From CAZSDU01 sp964429135 (lineage in GTDB: Bacteria > Bacteroidota > Bacteroidia > Bacteroidales > FEN-979): a stretch of DNA of 39,469 bases. Numbering within the stretch: the first letter of the stretch is position 1; each line of letters begins with the position of its first letter. Shown here piece by piece: positions 1-9,631 of this stretch. Location of the stretch: the NCBI GenBank assembly GCA_964429135.1, contig CAYSAU010000021.1:1-39469 (forward strand), given 5' to 3'. The notes beneath the pieces are model-generated. The model searched no databases. It saw only the letters and a list, made by a program, of their open reading frames with translations, and was not told where the DNA came from. The position numbers and the translations under genes are program-made.

Positions 1-124
1 CTTATCAATTCATAATTTCAAAGAACATTTAGTAATTTTAACCGGACACTACTGACCAATTATCATTAAAAAACTTTTTACTTTTAAGCGTTATAAAATT
101 ATTGCATACTGATTATATGCATTG

Positions 125-1648
125 ATGAAAATACTGCTCATATATCCAAATAACCGAATTTCAGGTGACGGATTCAGGCTTATTGCTGCCATCCTTCGAA
201 AGGAGGGTCATAGCCTGATTATGGTCAATATACCGAAAGCTCCTGCCGATGAAATTTCCGGTGATGAACTCAGGCTGCTCGCCGATCTTGGTGCAGAATG
301 TGAACTTGTTTTAATGAATGTTTACAGTTTGCATCAAAATCACGCAGAAATCCTGACCAACCATCTTAAAGAAAACCGTCAGGAACGGCAAGTAATATGG
401 GGGGGGCCACATTGTGTTTCAGCCCCTGAAAATTCCCTGAAATATGCTGACGGGGTTTGCTATAGTGAAGGCGACATTGTTGTTCCACAATTTGTTCATT
501 TGTTAGAGATTGGCGATTCAGCCTACCTTCAAACACCCAATATGGCATTTAAAATCAATGGTGAAGTTAAAATCAATCCACTGATTCCATTAGTGGATGA
601 TCTTGATTCTTTGCCGTTTTCTGATTACAGTTTTGAAAATGAATGGGTTCTGGATCAATCTCTGATTCCTGTAACGGCTGAAGTCTTTTTAAAATATTCT
701 CCACATCATCCTTTTAAAAGGGCAACTTTATCTCATCTTTCAAGCAGAGGTTGCCCGCATCGTTGTTCCTATTGCAACAACATCCGCTACCTGAAGATGT
801 ATCCCCGATTGAAAATCCGCCGGCAATCGGTTGATCGTTTAATGTCAGAACTTAAATACATGGTCGGTCAAATTCCCGATGCACAGTATTTAATTATCAG
901 CGATGATGATTTTTTTATCAGGCCGGAGGCTGAAATCAAAGAGTTCGTAGATCGGTACAATAAGGAAATAGGATTGGTTTGTGCCTTTGGTTTAAGTGCG
1001 GATACCATTACACTGAAAAAAGTTTCCCATTTGCTGGATCTTAATCATCCTCCTTTTATTCAAATGGGTGTTCAAAGCGGAAGTCAGCATGTATTAACGA
1101 ATGTATTCGACCGGTCAATTCCCATTTCAAAAATTAATAAAGCCATCCATATTCTTTTAACAAATATAAACAGTGGTCAGATTAAATTGCTTTGCGATTT
1201 TATCATTGATAATCCCTATGAGACGAGGGCTGACATTATTGAAACATACAAATTTATTGCCCACTTACCCAAAAAAGTTTTTGTCAACCTTTACTTGCTT
1301 TCCTTTTTCCCCGGCTCGACACTTTATGACAGAGCACTACAGGATAAGCTGATACTTCCTGATGATAAATATTTTGCACGCAGCTATCAGGAACGTGTAA
1401 TCAGGTATCAGGTTAATTATGAGACCATGCTGTTGCTAACCTGGGAAAGCCTTCAGTTTACCAGAAGACTGCCTTATTGGCTTATCATGCTGCCAGCCAG
1501 CCGGCCGATCAGGTTACTGATGCGATGTATTCCCCGGCCGGTGATGGCCTGGGCCATCCGAAACATCCCTGTAATGCTGAATAACATGATAAAGAGTTTT
1601 TTAGGCCAAAAGAATCGAAAACGAATTATAGCCCGGGCCGAAAAATAG
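125..1648 (+). CDS. B12-binding domain radical SAM protein (rSAM1)
   Basis: Class-B-like radical SAM enzyme of unknown substrate. The N-terminal ~130 residues look like a cobalamin-binding Rossmann fold (MKILLIYPNN start, IWGGPHC near residue 92) without a clear DxHxxG motif. The [4Fe-4S] cluster motif is CPHRCSYC with Cys210, Cys214 and Cys217, followed by a TIM-barrel-like region with ISDDDFF and GVQSGS motifs, which are common in B12/rSAM proteins. I chose the ATG at 125. A TTG directly before it could extend the protein by one residue, but the paralogues in this window all begin with MK plus a hydrophobic strand. It converges on the MMPL fusion gene across a 97-bp gap with no obvious terminator. 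Family assignment is firm; substrate is unknown, and involvement in the neighbouring lipid pathway is inferred only from location. Confidence 0.88.
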   Translation: MKILLIYPNNRISGDGFRLIAAILRKEGHSLIMVNIPKAPADEISGDELRLLADLGAECELVLMNVYSLHQNHAEILTNHLKENRQERQVIWGGPHCVSAPENSLKYADGVCYSEGDIVVPQFVHLLEIGDSAYLQTPNMAFKINGEVKINPLIPLVDDLDSLPFSDYSFENEWVLDQSLIPVTAEVFLKYSPHHPFKRATLSHLSSRGCPHRCSYCNNIRYLKMYPRLKIRRQSVDRLMSELKYMVGQIPDAQYLIISDDDFFIRPEAEIKEFVDRYNKEIGLVCAFGLSADTITLKKVSHLLDLNHPPFIQMGVQSGSQHVLTNVFDRSIPISKINKAIHILLTNINSGQIKLLCDFIIDNPYETRADIIETYKFIAHLPKKVFVNLYLLSFFPGSTLYDRALQDKLILPDDKYFARSYQERVIRYQVNYETMLLLTWESLQFTRRLPYWLIMLPASRPIRLLMRCIPRPVMAWAIRNIPVMLNNMIKSFLGQKNRKRIIARAEK

Positions 1649-1745
1649 CGTTTTGATTCGCTCTGGAACCTGGTCATGAACGTCATAGTAACCTGAGTGG
1701 GATCACGAGATAATCAACAAATTAGGAAAAATTTATCATCTTATT

Positions 1746-4700
1746 CTATTCAAACGGTTTATTCTTCCTGATCAGAAAGAGATTATTCGAGGTGATCTTT
1801 TTATTGTCGATGGTTTCGAAGGAAAGTCCATATTCAAGGGTGATGGCCCTGATTTTTTCGGCTGAAGTAAAATAAAGTTTTTTGCCGGGGGTATTTGTCA
1901 GGTTAAATCCGATATGGGTGGAAAAGAATTCAGTGATCTTTGATTTTTGATGACGATACTTCAGGTTGGAATCAGCCTCCCTGATCAGTAAAGTCCCGCC
2001 AGGATTGAGGTTGGAACAGCATTTTCTAAGCAGGCTTTCCTGGTTTTCAGGTGTGAGGTAATGAAGAACATCGCCCAGTAGAAAAGCGTTTTTTGGAGTT
2101 ATTTCATACGTTGAAACATCTGCACAGATAAAATTTATCCTATCGTTTTTCGAAAAACAATTTTCCGCTACCTTAATTTTCTCAGCATCATAGTCCACAC
2201 CTGTGATACGGCGTTTACCTGAAGTGAATAGAAGCATATAGGCAATGAACCCGTACCCGCAACCCAGGTCGAGGATTTCTCCTTCTGCCGGAATGAGTTC
2301 ATGAAATATCTGATAATTATTCTCAAGTTTCAGTTTGGTTCTGAGATACCATTCCAGCACAGGTCCTTTGAATACATAATTCAGCAGCAATTTTTTGCGA
2401 TAATAGAACGTGTTTCCCTCTTCCTTTTGAAACGACTCATAGGATTGAATAAAGAACTTTCGAATTTGTCTTGTTCGTTCTGAATAATTCAAACCAAAAG
2501 ACGGATCATCGGAAGGAATCCGTTGCATGATTTTCATCCGGAATCCATTGGGTTTTCCCCAGAAATCTCCTTTTGCAAGGAAATCTCCGGAGCCGAAAAC
2601 AAGAATGGGAAGAAGGTCAATCTTCAGTTTTTCGGCCAGAAAAAAGGCACCCCGATGGAATCTCTGAATGTGTTGGTCGGCCGAGCGGTGACCTTCAGGA
2701 AAGATCAGGATGGAATAGCCTTCAGAAAATTTTATTTTCAGTTTTTCCAGATTGGCTTCCAGCCCGTCTTCAACATTGATAAAGCCTCCTAACCTGGCGA
2801 TGGGACCAAAAACAGGGGATTTGAACACCCATTCGTTGGTGAGGATCAGGATTTTCGGGGTTAGTCTGAGAAATGCCGGTGTTTCAATCAGTGATTGGTG
2901 GTTGGATATGATGATCGATGGCCTGGAAAAATCTTCCCCATAAGGATTCAGGAGCTTTCCATTGGTCGGGAAAGTGACTAAGATGTATAGCTTGCAGAGT
3001 TTTGAGAAAAGGGCATGGAAAAGATATTCTTTCTTTTTTCTTGAGACAGGAGCCAGGGTATAAATCAGCATGCCGGTTAGAGTCATGATCAGGGCGATGA
3101 GGACAATATTACCCCAGGTGATCAGGGTTTTAAAAAATATCCTGGCCGTAACCGGAAACTTGTTGTTTAGCCGGCGTTTAAAAATGAACCAATCAGCAAA
3201 AAGAGGCTGAATGGTATAGGTGATGAGTACGACACTGATCATCCCTACCACGGAAACGAGGGCAATGGATTTCAAGGCAGGATGTCGGGCGAAAAAAAGA
3301 ACAGCCACACCAATCAGCGTGGTGGCAGCAGAAAGGAATATGGAAACTTTATAGGTTTTGATCTCTCCGTTTCCATATTTATAGGTTGACAGGAGTCCAC
3401 GCATCATGAGAATGCTGTAATCAACACCCAAACCAAAAACGAAAGAAGAAAGAATGATGTTGAAGATGTTGAAGGTCAGCCCGAAAATTCCCATGAATCC
3501 TAAGGTGATCAGCCATCCAAGAAACATGGGTAAGGCGGTGACAATTCCCATTTCTATTCTGCCGAAGGAGATCAGCAGTAAAATACTGACAAAAATCATG
3601 GAGAGCATGACCAGGAGATCAAAGTCGGTTTTAACTTGTGAGACAAATTGTGTGGTGAGGTTCTGGCGGTCGAAAACGATCACATCATCTTGATTTTTGA
3701 AGGTGGCATAAACCATGTTCTTGTTTTCTGCCCTCACTTTGACCAGGCTGGAGATCATGGTGACCTCTGGTTTTTCATTGATCCAGTCGGAAAAAAAAGT
3801 AGTTTGGAAGGCTTTGGAATCCTTTTCACTGAGCATCGGGAATCCCTGGTTCAGCCAGTCAGAAAAACCTGTGAAGGCGTCATTTTTAAATCCGGTTTTC
3901 TTGGCAGCTTCCCTGAGGTTTTTCGCCAAACGTGCTTTCTTTTCTATGGTCCAGAATTTATTCCATGCGCTGATTCTTTCATGCTGCATGGAATCCGACA
4001 TCAACAGTTGCTGAATCCCGGAATATTTGACTATCGTGTTCGCTTGCTGTAGGTCTGAGAGTTGGTGCTGAACCGATTCATTGATTTTAAGCGCATGTTC
4101 AAAGGTTTTTCCACAGGCAACGATATACATGTTTTTAAGGCCGGAGTTTCCGGAAATATCCATGTTTTTCTCAGCATCCTGTAGTTTTTGGGTGACAAAG
4201 TTCAGTTCGTTCAGGTCTTTTGAGAAATCTGCTTTATGGCTGAAAAAACAAGATATGATTCCGGCAACACAAATAAGGAAAATAATGCTTCGTTTTTTCT
4301 CTAAGGCAATGGATGAAATTCTATCGATAATATTTTCCTTATTTTTTATAGTAGTGAGGGGGATCAGTTTATGAGTCAGAAAATGAGGAAGGATAATCAG
4401 CGAGAATGCAGCAGCGCCCGTCACGCTCAGGGCGGCAAACCATCCCAGGTCATGCAATACCGCGGAATCGAGGAAAACCAAACAAAGGAAAGCACCGGCA
4501 GAGGTCAGACAACAGATCACAATGGTTTGTGACATATCTTTCAGCACGGTTATCACTGATTTTTTCAGACGATACTGGTTGATCAGATAAAGGGCATAGT
4601 CGATGATCAGACCCAGGATGACGGAACCTATACCCAGGGCAATGGCTGAAATATTGCCTTTTACCAGGTAAATGACAGCCAGTGCAAAAACTCCGCCGAA

Positions 4701-5615
4701 AAGGGCTGGAAGAAAACCCAGTAAAGGGATCAACCAGTTTTTGAAATACCAGGCGATCAATGAAAAAATCAGAAAAATTGCAATGGAGATAGTTAGCAGG
4801 ATATCTTTTTTTAGTTGTCCGGCATTGCTTGCCGCCACTGCGATGGATCCGAAATATTCGAGATGCTTACCCGGATTTTCAGCAGCGAGCTGCTGGCAGA
4901 TTTGATCAATTCCTTTGACCAGCCTGGAATTTTTTTCCGTTTCACTTGGAGGATTAGCCGGAGTGATGAAAATAAAAAGATGTTTCTGATCCTTAGAAAA
5001 AACATAGCCATCGATTAAAACATAATTTTCATCAACCTGAAGGGATTTCATTTTCTGCATCCCCAAATTCCTCAATCCGAGTGGATCAGAGATCAATTGC
5101 TTTTTGATCACCATGCTTGCCGGAGATAATAATATCTTGTAGTTGGCGCGGACTTGTGACTGAAGTCTTTCGGGCTCCAACAAACTGTCCATTTTCTGAT
5201 AATCCTTACTGTTCAGAAATAATGGAAGGTGTGCATGGACGGTGTTAACAAGTCTAATATAATTGGAGTCATCAGCCCTGAGAAAAAAATTTCTGATGTA
5301 GGTGGAATCGAACTTCTGATTGAGCTGACCAGCAAACAGATTGGCCAGTTGTATCATTGAATCAGGGTCAGCAGTGGGGAAGGAATCATTCTGATAGATA
5401 TGGATGATAAGCTTTTCTGCGAATTTAAAGTTTCGGATCACATATTCATATTTGCTCAGTCGGGAATCGTCTGTTCTAGCCCCGGAGATGTCTTCCTCAA
5501 GGCGTATTCCTGAAGATATGCCTGCCAGTACTGCGATAATCACAAAAAGGAAAAGATAGAAAATCCATTTCCTGTGATGAAAAAAAAGGAATATGTTAAT
5601 GAAGAAGTTTGCCAT
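1746..5615 (-). CDS. Trifunctional MMPL transporter / lysophospholipid-type acyltransferase / SAM methyltransferase fusion
   Basis: A 1289-residue fusion. Residues ~1-850 are an RND/MMPL-type exporter with an N-terminal membrane helix, a large periplasmic loop and two groups of hydrophobic helices (around 275-420 and 690-850). Residues ~870-1070 are a PlsC-type acyltransferase with NHQSLIE (~905-911, the HX4D/E box with Glu) and FPEGHRS (~972-978). Residues ~1110-1289 are a class I methyltransferase with LDLGCGYGF (motif I) and a GDVLHYL segment. This three-part architecture is, to my knowledge, known in Bacteroidetes flexirubin/aryl-polyene loci and is one of the best markers of the locus type. 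It would lie in the inner membrane with both enzyme domains in the cytoplasm. The GT2 gene upstream stops 1 base before this start, so the two are probably co-transcribed. Whether it exports a lipid or the polyene is inference. Confidence 0.92.
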   Translation of the reverse strand: MANFFINIFLFFHHRKWIFYLFLFVIIAVLAGISSGIRLEEDISGARTDDSRLSKYEYVIRNFKFAEKLIIHIYQNDSFPTADPDSMIQLANLFAGQLNQKFDSTYIRNFFLRADDSNYIRLVNTVHAHLPLFLNSKDYQKMDSLLEPERLQSQVRANYKILLSPASMVIKKQLISDPLGLRNLGMQKMKSLQVDENYVLIDGYVFSKDQKHLFIFITPANPPSETEKNSRLVKGIDQICQQLAAENPGKHLEYFGSIAVAASNAGQLKKDILLTISIAIFLIFSLIAWYFKNWLIPLLGFLPALFGGVFALAVIYLVKGNISAIALGIGSVILGLIIDYALYLINQYRLKKSVITVLKDMSQTIVICCLTSAGAFLCLVFLDSAVLHDLGWFAALSVTGAAAFSLIILPHFLTHKLIPLTTIKNKENIIDRISSIALEKKRSIIFLICVAGIISCFFSHKADFSKDLNELNFVTQKLQDAEKNMDISGNSGLKNMYIVACGKTFEHALKINESVQHQLSDLQQANTIVKYSGIQQLLMSDSMQHERISAWNKFWTIEKKARLAKNLREAAKKTGFKNDAFTGFSDWLNQGFPMLSEKDSKAFQTTFFSDWINEKPEVTMISSLVKVRAENKNMVYATFKNQDDVIVFDRQNLTTQFVSQVKTDFDLLVMLSMIFVSILLLISFGRIEMGIVTALPMFLGWLITLGFMGIFGLTFNIFNIILSSFVFGLGVDYSILMMRGLLSTYKYGNGEIKTYKVSIFLSAATTLIGVAVLFFARHPALKSIALVSVVGMISVVLITYTIQPLFADWFIFKRRLNNKFPVTARIFFKTLITWGNIVLIALIMTLTGMLIYTLAPVSRKKKEYLFHALFSKLCKLYILVTFPTNGKLLNPYGEDFSRPSIIISNHQSLIETPAFLRLTPKILILTNEWVFKSPVFGPIARLGGFINVEDGLEANLEKLKIKFSEGYSILIFPEGHRSADQHIQRFHRGAFFLAEKLKIDLLPILVFGSGDFLAKGDFWGKPNGFRMKIMQRIPSDDPSFGLNYSERTRQIRKFFIQSYESFQKEEGNTFYYRKKLLLNYVFKGPVLEWYLRTKLKLENNYQIFHELIPAEGEILDLGCGYGFIAYMLLFTSGKRRITGVDYDAEKIKVAENCFSKNDRINFICADVSTYEITPKNAFLLGDVLHYLTPENQESLLRKCCSNLNPGGTLLIREADSNLKYRHQKSKITEFFSTHIGFNLTNTPGKKLYFTSAEKIRAITLEYGLSFETIDNKKITSNNLFLIRKNKPFE

Positions 5616-5616
5616 A

Positions 5617-6801
5617 TTATCTTGGCTTTTCCAGTTTCTTGTTACGGAAAATTTCCAGCATCAGATAGGTTATGGAACCAAATAAAGAGGATAAAGCGAT
5701 ACCGAATACAATGCTTCCGACAATAAACTGCCAGAGGTGTTGTTTGACCCAGACCAGGCTGATGTCGGAACTGAAGTTTGTGCTTTCTCCATGGGCGCCC
5801 AGCACCCAACCGCCGGTGAGGTAACAGAGAAAAAGAATCAGGGGAAGCATGGGAGGAATACTGATGTTGGAGGTAGCCAGGGCAATGAATTTATTTAATT
5901 TTAGCACATGGGCAAGCCCTACAGCGGCAATCATCTGCCATCCCCAAATGGGCATTATTCCCATCAGTGTTCCTATGCTTACGCTTAAAGCTATTTTTTG
6001 ATTGGAATCCTGGCTGTCGAGGATGTATTCTTTCACAAACCCCTTGAAAGTTTTTTTACGAACCTCTTTAAGGAATGAAAATGGCCGAATCCAAAGCAAG
6101 GCAATAAAAACCAGGATGCTGTTAACAATACTGACCCTTGAAAAATCCCGGAATTTCCGGAAATGGGAAACTCTTTCTTCTTTGGGAGCATAATAAATCT
6201 GAACCGGGATGGAGAAGATGTTCACCCCTTTCCATGCAAGACGAACCAGGACTTCAACTTCGAATTCATATTTTCGGGAATAAAACTTCTTGATTTCTTT
6301 GATATAATTCAGTGGGTAGAGGCGATAACCTGTCTGAACGTCAGGAATCTTAAGACCGGTTTCTATCCTGAACCAGAAGATGGAAAAGCGGTGACCAAAA
6401 CTGCTGCTTCCCGGGACTCCGTCCTGTTTCATATTTCTTGCGCCGATAATCACGGAATCCGGATTTTCTTCAATGATTTTCAGGAATTCTGGCAGGTCCT
6501 CCGGGAAATGTTGGCCATCACTGTCGATCGTAATGGCATAGCGATAACCTTTGGTGATGGCATGTCGCAAAGCCAGTTTCAGGGCGTGACCCTTACCGGT
6601 ATTGTGACGGATGCTGAGGATGTCAAGTTCCGGGTAGCCGGAAAGGATTTCGGATGTTCTGTCGGTACTTCCATCGTTAACGATGATAATCCGGGAAGTG
6701 AAATGGAGCAATCTCTGGATGATATTATCCAGGGTTTTGTCATTATTGTAGGTGGGAATAATGACACAACAATTCAGATCAATGAATTTTTGTTTTGACA
6801 T
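5617..6801 (-). CDS. Family 2 glycosyltransferase fused to DUF2062
   Basis: Residues ~10-230 form a GT-A glycosyltransferase family 2 domain with IIPTYNN, the nucleotide-binding VNDGSTD segment and a DSD metal-binding motif at residues 93-95 in TIDSDGQH, resembling dolichol-phosphate-mannose synthase-like enzymes. Residues ~255-390 carry a hydrophobic DUF2062 domain (GTLMGIMPIWGWQ, a run of membrane helices). I placed the start at the ATG at 6801 because the six codons before it are less plausible and overlap the divergent promoter region. It sits 1 bp upstream of the MMPL fusion gene. GT2-DUF2062 fusions are usual in flexirubin/aryl-polyene loci. It probably transfers a sugar to a lipid-linked acceptor at the inner membrane; the donor is unknown. 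Confidence 0.9.
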   Translation of the reverse strand: MSKQKFIDLNCCVIIPTYNNDKTLDNIIQRLLHFTSRIIIVNDGSTDRTSEILSGYPELDILSIRHNTGKGHALKLALRHAITKGYRYAITIDSDGQHFPEDLPEFLKIIEENPDSVIIGARNMKQDGVPGSSSFGHRFSIFWFRIETGLKIPDVQTGYRLYPLNYIKEIKKFYSRKYEFEVEVLVRLAWKGVNIFSIPVQIYYAPKEERVSHFRKFRDFSRVSIVNSILVFIALLWIRPFSFLKEVRKKTFKGFVKEYILDSQDSNQKIALSVSIGTLMGIMPIWGWQMIAAVGLAHVLKLNKFIALATSNISIPPMLPLILFLCYLTGGWVLGAHGESTNFSSDISLVWVKQHLWQFIVGSIVFGIALSSLFGSITYLMLEIFRNKKLEKPR

Positions 6802-6807
6802 GGAGAA

Positions 6808-6815
6808 CAAAAATA
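6808..6815 (-). promoter_or_regulatory. Candidate -7 box (TATTTTTG) for the GT2-MMPL transcript
   Basis: On the minus strand this reads TATTTTTG, an exact match to the Bacteroidetes TAnnTTTG -7 element, just upstream of the GT2 start at 6801. I could not find a clear -33 TTG at the expected spacing, and the stretch is A/T-rich, so the call is tentative. Confidence 0.35.
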
Positions 6816-6841
6816 GCAAAAAAGCGGGTCATGGATTTTTC

Positions 6842-6849
6842 TAATTTTG
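6842..6849 (+). promoter_or_regulatory. Candidate -7 box (TAATTTTG) for the rSAM2-rSAM3 transcript
   Basis: The sequence reads TAATTTTG, matching TAnnTTTG, five bases before the chosen ATG at 6855. If used, the transcript would be leaderless or nearly so, or translation would start further in. There is no clear -33 element. The 53-bp gap between two divergent starts must hold promoters, but the exact boxes are uncertain. Confidence 0.3.
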
Positions 6850-6854
6850 TCCTG

Positions 6855-8195
6855 ATGAAAATTTTGCTGATCAATCCTCCCCGTTCTCCTGAAAACAACA
6901 TCCTGAGGTATGCGCCTGAAGAGGCAAAACCTTTTATTCACAGAAAACTGATCGGGCCGCCTCTGGGCTTGCTTACCGTAGCCGCGGCGGTCAGAGATTT
7001 TGATGTCAGGGTTTTTGACTGCAAGGGAGAGTATGACTTGATCCCGGATACTCCGGAATTACCTGAACTTATAATACAATGCTTAAGGGAATATCAGCCG
7101 GATGTAGTCGGAGTCACGACCATCACTTCTGAGTTCAACAGCAGTATGGAGATTTGCAGGCAGGTCAAGCGTTTCAATCCGGATATACTGACTGTGGCCG
7201 GAGGGCTACATGCCACACTTTGCGTCAGGGATTTTGCCGGTTCCCATGCCGATGTGGTGATTCCCGGACAATCTGCCCATATTTTCAGAGAAGTCATACT
7301 GGCTAAAGAAAAGGGATTGGAAATGAACGGAATTCCAGGGATTTTTCTGAATGCTGTATCCGGGTTTCAGCAAACAAAGGGAATTCCCTGTTCATATGAT
7401 GCAGCCAATACCGATTATCTAATGCCTGAGCGTCATCATCTCAGGCGATGGATTGAAACGTATAAAGTTGGTAACAGCCCGGATCCGAGTACTTATGTTT
7501 TTACTTCTCTGGGTTGTCCGTATAAATGCACCTTTTGTTCGATCTGGACACAGTTCAGAGGAAAATATTACCAGCGTGATCTGGATAGTCTGATCGGAGA
7601 GTTGAAATCCATTGATGAATATCCTGTGGTCAGGTTTGCAGACGCCAACACCGTTGTTGATGAGGGATTTATGGAAAACCTGTTTTCCAGGATCAGGAAT
7701 GAAGGAATACGGAAAACGTTTATTATGGACATCCGTGCCGATGTGGCTGCCCGTAATCCTGCCCTTATTAAAAAAATGGCATTGGGTGGATTGAAAGTTG
7801 TGATCTGCGGTTTTGAATCCTTCAGGGACTCGGAATTGAGAAAATACAACAAGGAATCACCAGCCAAAGCCAATCAAAAAGCAATTAAAATCTTCGATGA
7901 AAATGGTATCATGGTCAGGGGAAATTACGTGATTCCCTGTGATTATACGGCGGATGATTTTGCTGCATTAGCGGAATATGCAGATAAAAACCGTGTGGTC
8001 TATGCAGGATATACTATCCTGAGTCCGATGCCCGGAACAGTATATTATCAACAAGTCAGGAAGCAGATTGTCGATAAAAATTATGATCGCTACAATTTTT
8101 TCAATGCATTGATGGAAACAAGGCTCCCCTATGAGAAATTTCATGAGGAAGTGGGACGCTTATGGTTACTGAAAAAAGGAACGGACGTCATCTGA
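6855..8195 (+). CDS. B12-binding domain radical SAM protein (rSAM2)
   Basis: Radical SAM enzyme with an N-terminal cobalamin-binding-like domain (MKILLINPPR start, PPLGLL at ~35-40, VAGGLHA at ~114-120) and the cluster motif CPYKCTFC at Cys221, Cys225 and Cys228, followed by SIWTQFRGKYYQRD. The general layout resembles BchE/hopanoid-type B12 radical SAM enzymes. The ATG at 6855 matches the start pattern of the paralogues. Upstream in-frame ATG 6831 and TTG 6795 are possible but would run into the divergent GT2 promoter or gene start. The next radical SAM gene starts 5 bp after this stop, so the two form an operon. Possible reactions include methylation, cyclisation or oxidation of an unactivated carbon; nothing in the sequence fixes which. 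Confidence 0.88.
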   Translation: MKILLINPPRSPENNILRYAPEEAKPFIHRKLIGPPLGLLTVAAAVRDFDVRVFDCKGEYDLIPDTPELPELIIQCLREYQPDVVGVTTITSEFNSSMEICRQVKRFNPDILTVAGGLHATLCVRDFAGSHADVVIPGQSAHIFREVILAKEKGLEMNGIPGIFLNAVSGFQQTKGIPCSYDAANTDYLMPERHHLRRWIETYKVGNSPDPSTYVFTSLGCPYKCTFCSIWTQFRGKYYQRDLDSLIGELKSIDEYPVVRFADANTVVDEGFMENLFSRIRNEGIRKTFIMDIRADVAARNPALIKKMALGGLKVVICGFESFRDSELRKYNKESPAKANQKAIKIFDENGIMVRGNYVIPCDYTADDFAALAEYADKNRVVYAGYTILSPMPGTVYYQQVRKQIVDKNYDRYNFFNALMETRLPYEKFHEEVGRLWLLKKGTDVI

Positions 8196-8200
8196 AGACG

Positions 8201-9631
8201 ATGAAAAAAGTACTATTGGTTAATACGAACACGGAAAAGTCTCCCTATCCCATTCCTCCCCTGGGATTATGCCTGATTGCATCGGTTCTTAAACCATATT
8301 ATGAGGTTGAAGTTTATGATGGCATGTTTGATGAAGGGAAAGATCTGGTGAGGAGGGTGCTCGATTTTCAGCCTGATTACATTGGTTTCAGCATCCGCAA
8401 TATAGATGATGTGGTGGCTGACCGTAAGATTTTCTATCTGGATCAGATTATGGACGATTTTATCCGTCCTGTTCAAGGTATTACCAGGGTGCCGGTTATC
8501 CTCGGGGGGAGTGGATTCAGTATTTTTCCGCGTGAGATTATGACTTTGACAAATGCGGATTATGGCATTTCAGGAGAAGGGGAGGAGACAATGCTTTCCT
8601 TGCTGCAAGCCCTCGATAAGAATGAATCCGTTTCGGGTTTACTTCATATATATACTCACAATGGGATGGAGACCATGGGAGCTGTGAATATATCAGGGAT
8701 TGGGACCAGGCACATCCCGCCCTCTGACATGGATGGAAAAATTCCCTTTCAGCCCTATCGGCATAAGGGTGTATACAGCATTCAGACAAAGCGCGGGTGC
8801 TCCCTGGGTTGTATTTACTGCACTTATCCCTGTATAGAGGGAAAGCGTTATCGTATGAGGGATCCTGAAGATGTTGCCGAAGAGATAAAACAGGCAGGAG
8901 AACGGCTTGGGGATATAACGTTCGAATTTGTCGATTCCACCTTCAATGAGCCGCCGGAACATGCTGAAGCATTATGCCAGGCCATCATTGATAAAAAGCT
9001 GAAAATCCGTTTACGGACCATGGGCATTAATCCGAGAAATACCAGCAGGAAGTTGTTTAAATTAATGGTTGCCGCCGGATTTGCCCAGATTGATGTAACA
9101 CCCGACAGTGCATCGGATGTTATGATCAGGAACCTTCATAAAGGATTCAGGATGGAGGATATTCAGCGTACCGCTTTACTCATCAGGGAATTTAATCTTC
9201 CTGCCATGTGGTTTTTCCTTTTCGGAGGTCCGGGTGAAACGGAGCAGACTTTTTATGAATCCATGAATTTCATCGATCAATATATCAATCCTGAGGATCT
9301 CGTTTATCTTTCTTCAGGTTTGCGAATTTACCCCGGAACCCCGCTATACAATACCGCAGTGAGGGATGGAATGATTGCCGCCGGCGACCCTGTCTTGTAT
9401 CCTTCATTGTATTATTTTTCAAAAGAATTGGGAAAGGAGAAGCTTGATAAACTAATTGAAAATGCTGTCAAGAGCCGGCTTAATTGCCTGCCATCTTCCA
9501 AAACAACACCCACACCTGAGATGTTAAAAGAAGCGGTCAGGGTCAGGCAGATCAATCACCTAAGCGAGCCTATGTTCAGGACTTTGTTAAGGATCAGGAA
9601 AAAATGGATATTGTCGGGTAGGAGTGTTTAA
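8201..9631 (+). CDS. B12-binding domain radical SAM protein (rSAM3), lipid-biosynthesis type
   Basis: Radical SAM protein with an N-terminal B12-binding-like domain (PYPIPPLGL at 15-23, QPDYIGFSIRN at ~57-67, GGSGFSIFPRE at ~102-112) and the cluster motif CSLGCIYC at Cys200, Cys204 and Cys207, followed by TYPCIEGKRYR. It is a clear paralogue of the minus-strand protein at 33064-34422, sharing the FSIFPRE, GEGE and CTYPxIEG features. I took the ATG at 8201; the reading frame stays open back to 8162, but that would overlap the upstream gene. Its stop overlaps the convergent FabD-like gene by 4 bp. This subfamily tends to sit in lipid biosynthesis loci (recollection, not checked). Substrate unknown. 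Confidence 0.88.
   Translation: MKKVLLVNTNTEKSPYPIPPLGLCLIASVLKPYYEVEVYDGMFDEGKDLVRRVLDFQPDYIGFSIRNIDDVVADRKIFYLDQIMDDFIRPVQGITRVPVILGGSGFSIFPREIMTLTNADYGISGEGEETMLSLLQALDKNESVSGLLHIYTHNGMETMGAVNISGIGTRHIPPSDMDGKIPFQPYRHKGVYSIQTKRGCSLGCIYCTYPCIEGKRYRMRDPEDVAEEIKQAGERLGDITFEFVDSTFNEPPEHAEALCQAIIDKKLKIRLRTMGINPRNTSRKLFKLMVAAGFAQIDVTPDSASDVMIRNLHKGFRMEDIQRTALLIREFNLPAMWFFLFGGPGETEQTFYESMNFIDQYINPEDLVYLSSGLRIYPGTPLYNTAVRDGMIAAGDPVLYPSLYYFSKELGKEKLDKLIENAVKSRLNCLPSSKTTPTPEMLKEAVRVRQINHLSEPMFRTLLRIRKKWILSGRSV

Noticed and set aside
1649..1745. Possible terminator in the convergent gap between rSAM1 and the MMPL fusion
   Set aside because: I could not find a convincing GC-rich inverted repeat followed by a T-run on either strand.
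2301..5018. Many plus-strand open frames inside the MMPL fusion gene
   Set aside because: They are antisense to a long gene with clear domains, have no recognisable motifs and are explained by the codon pattern of the minus-strand gene.
6163..6798. A 211-codon plus-strand frame opposite the GT2 gene
   Set aside because: The opposing strand encodes a complete GT2-DUF2062 protein with all motifs; the plus-strand frame has none and no promoter of its own.
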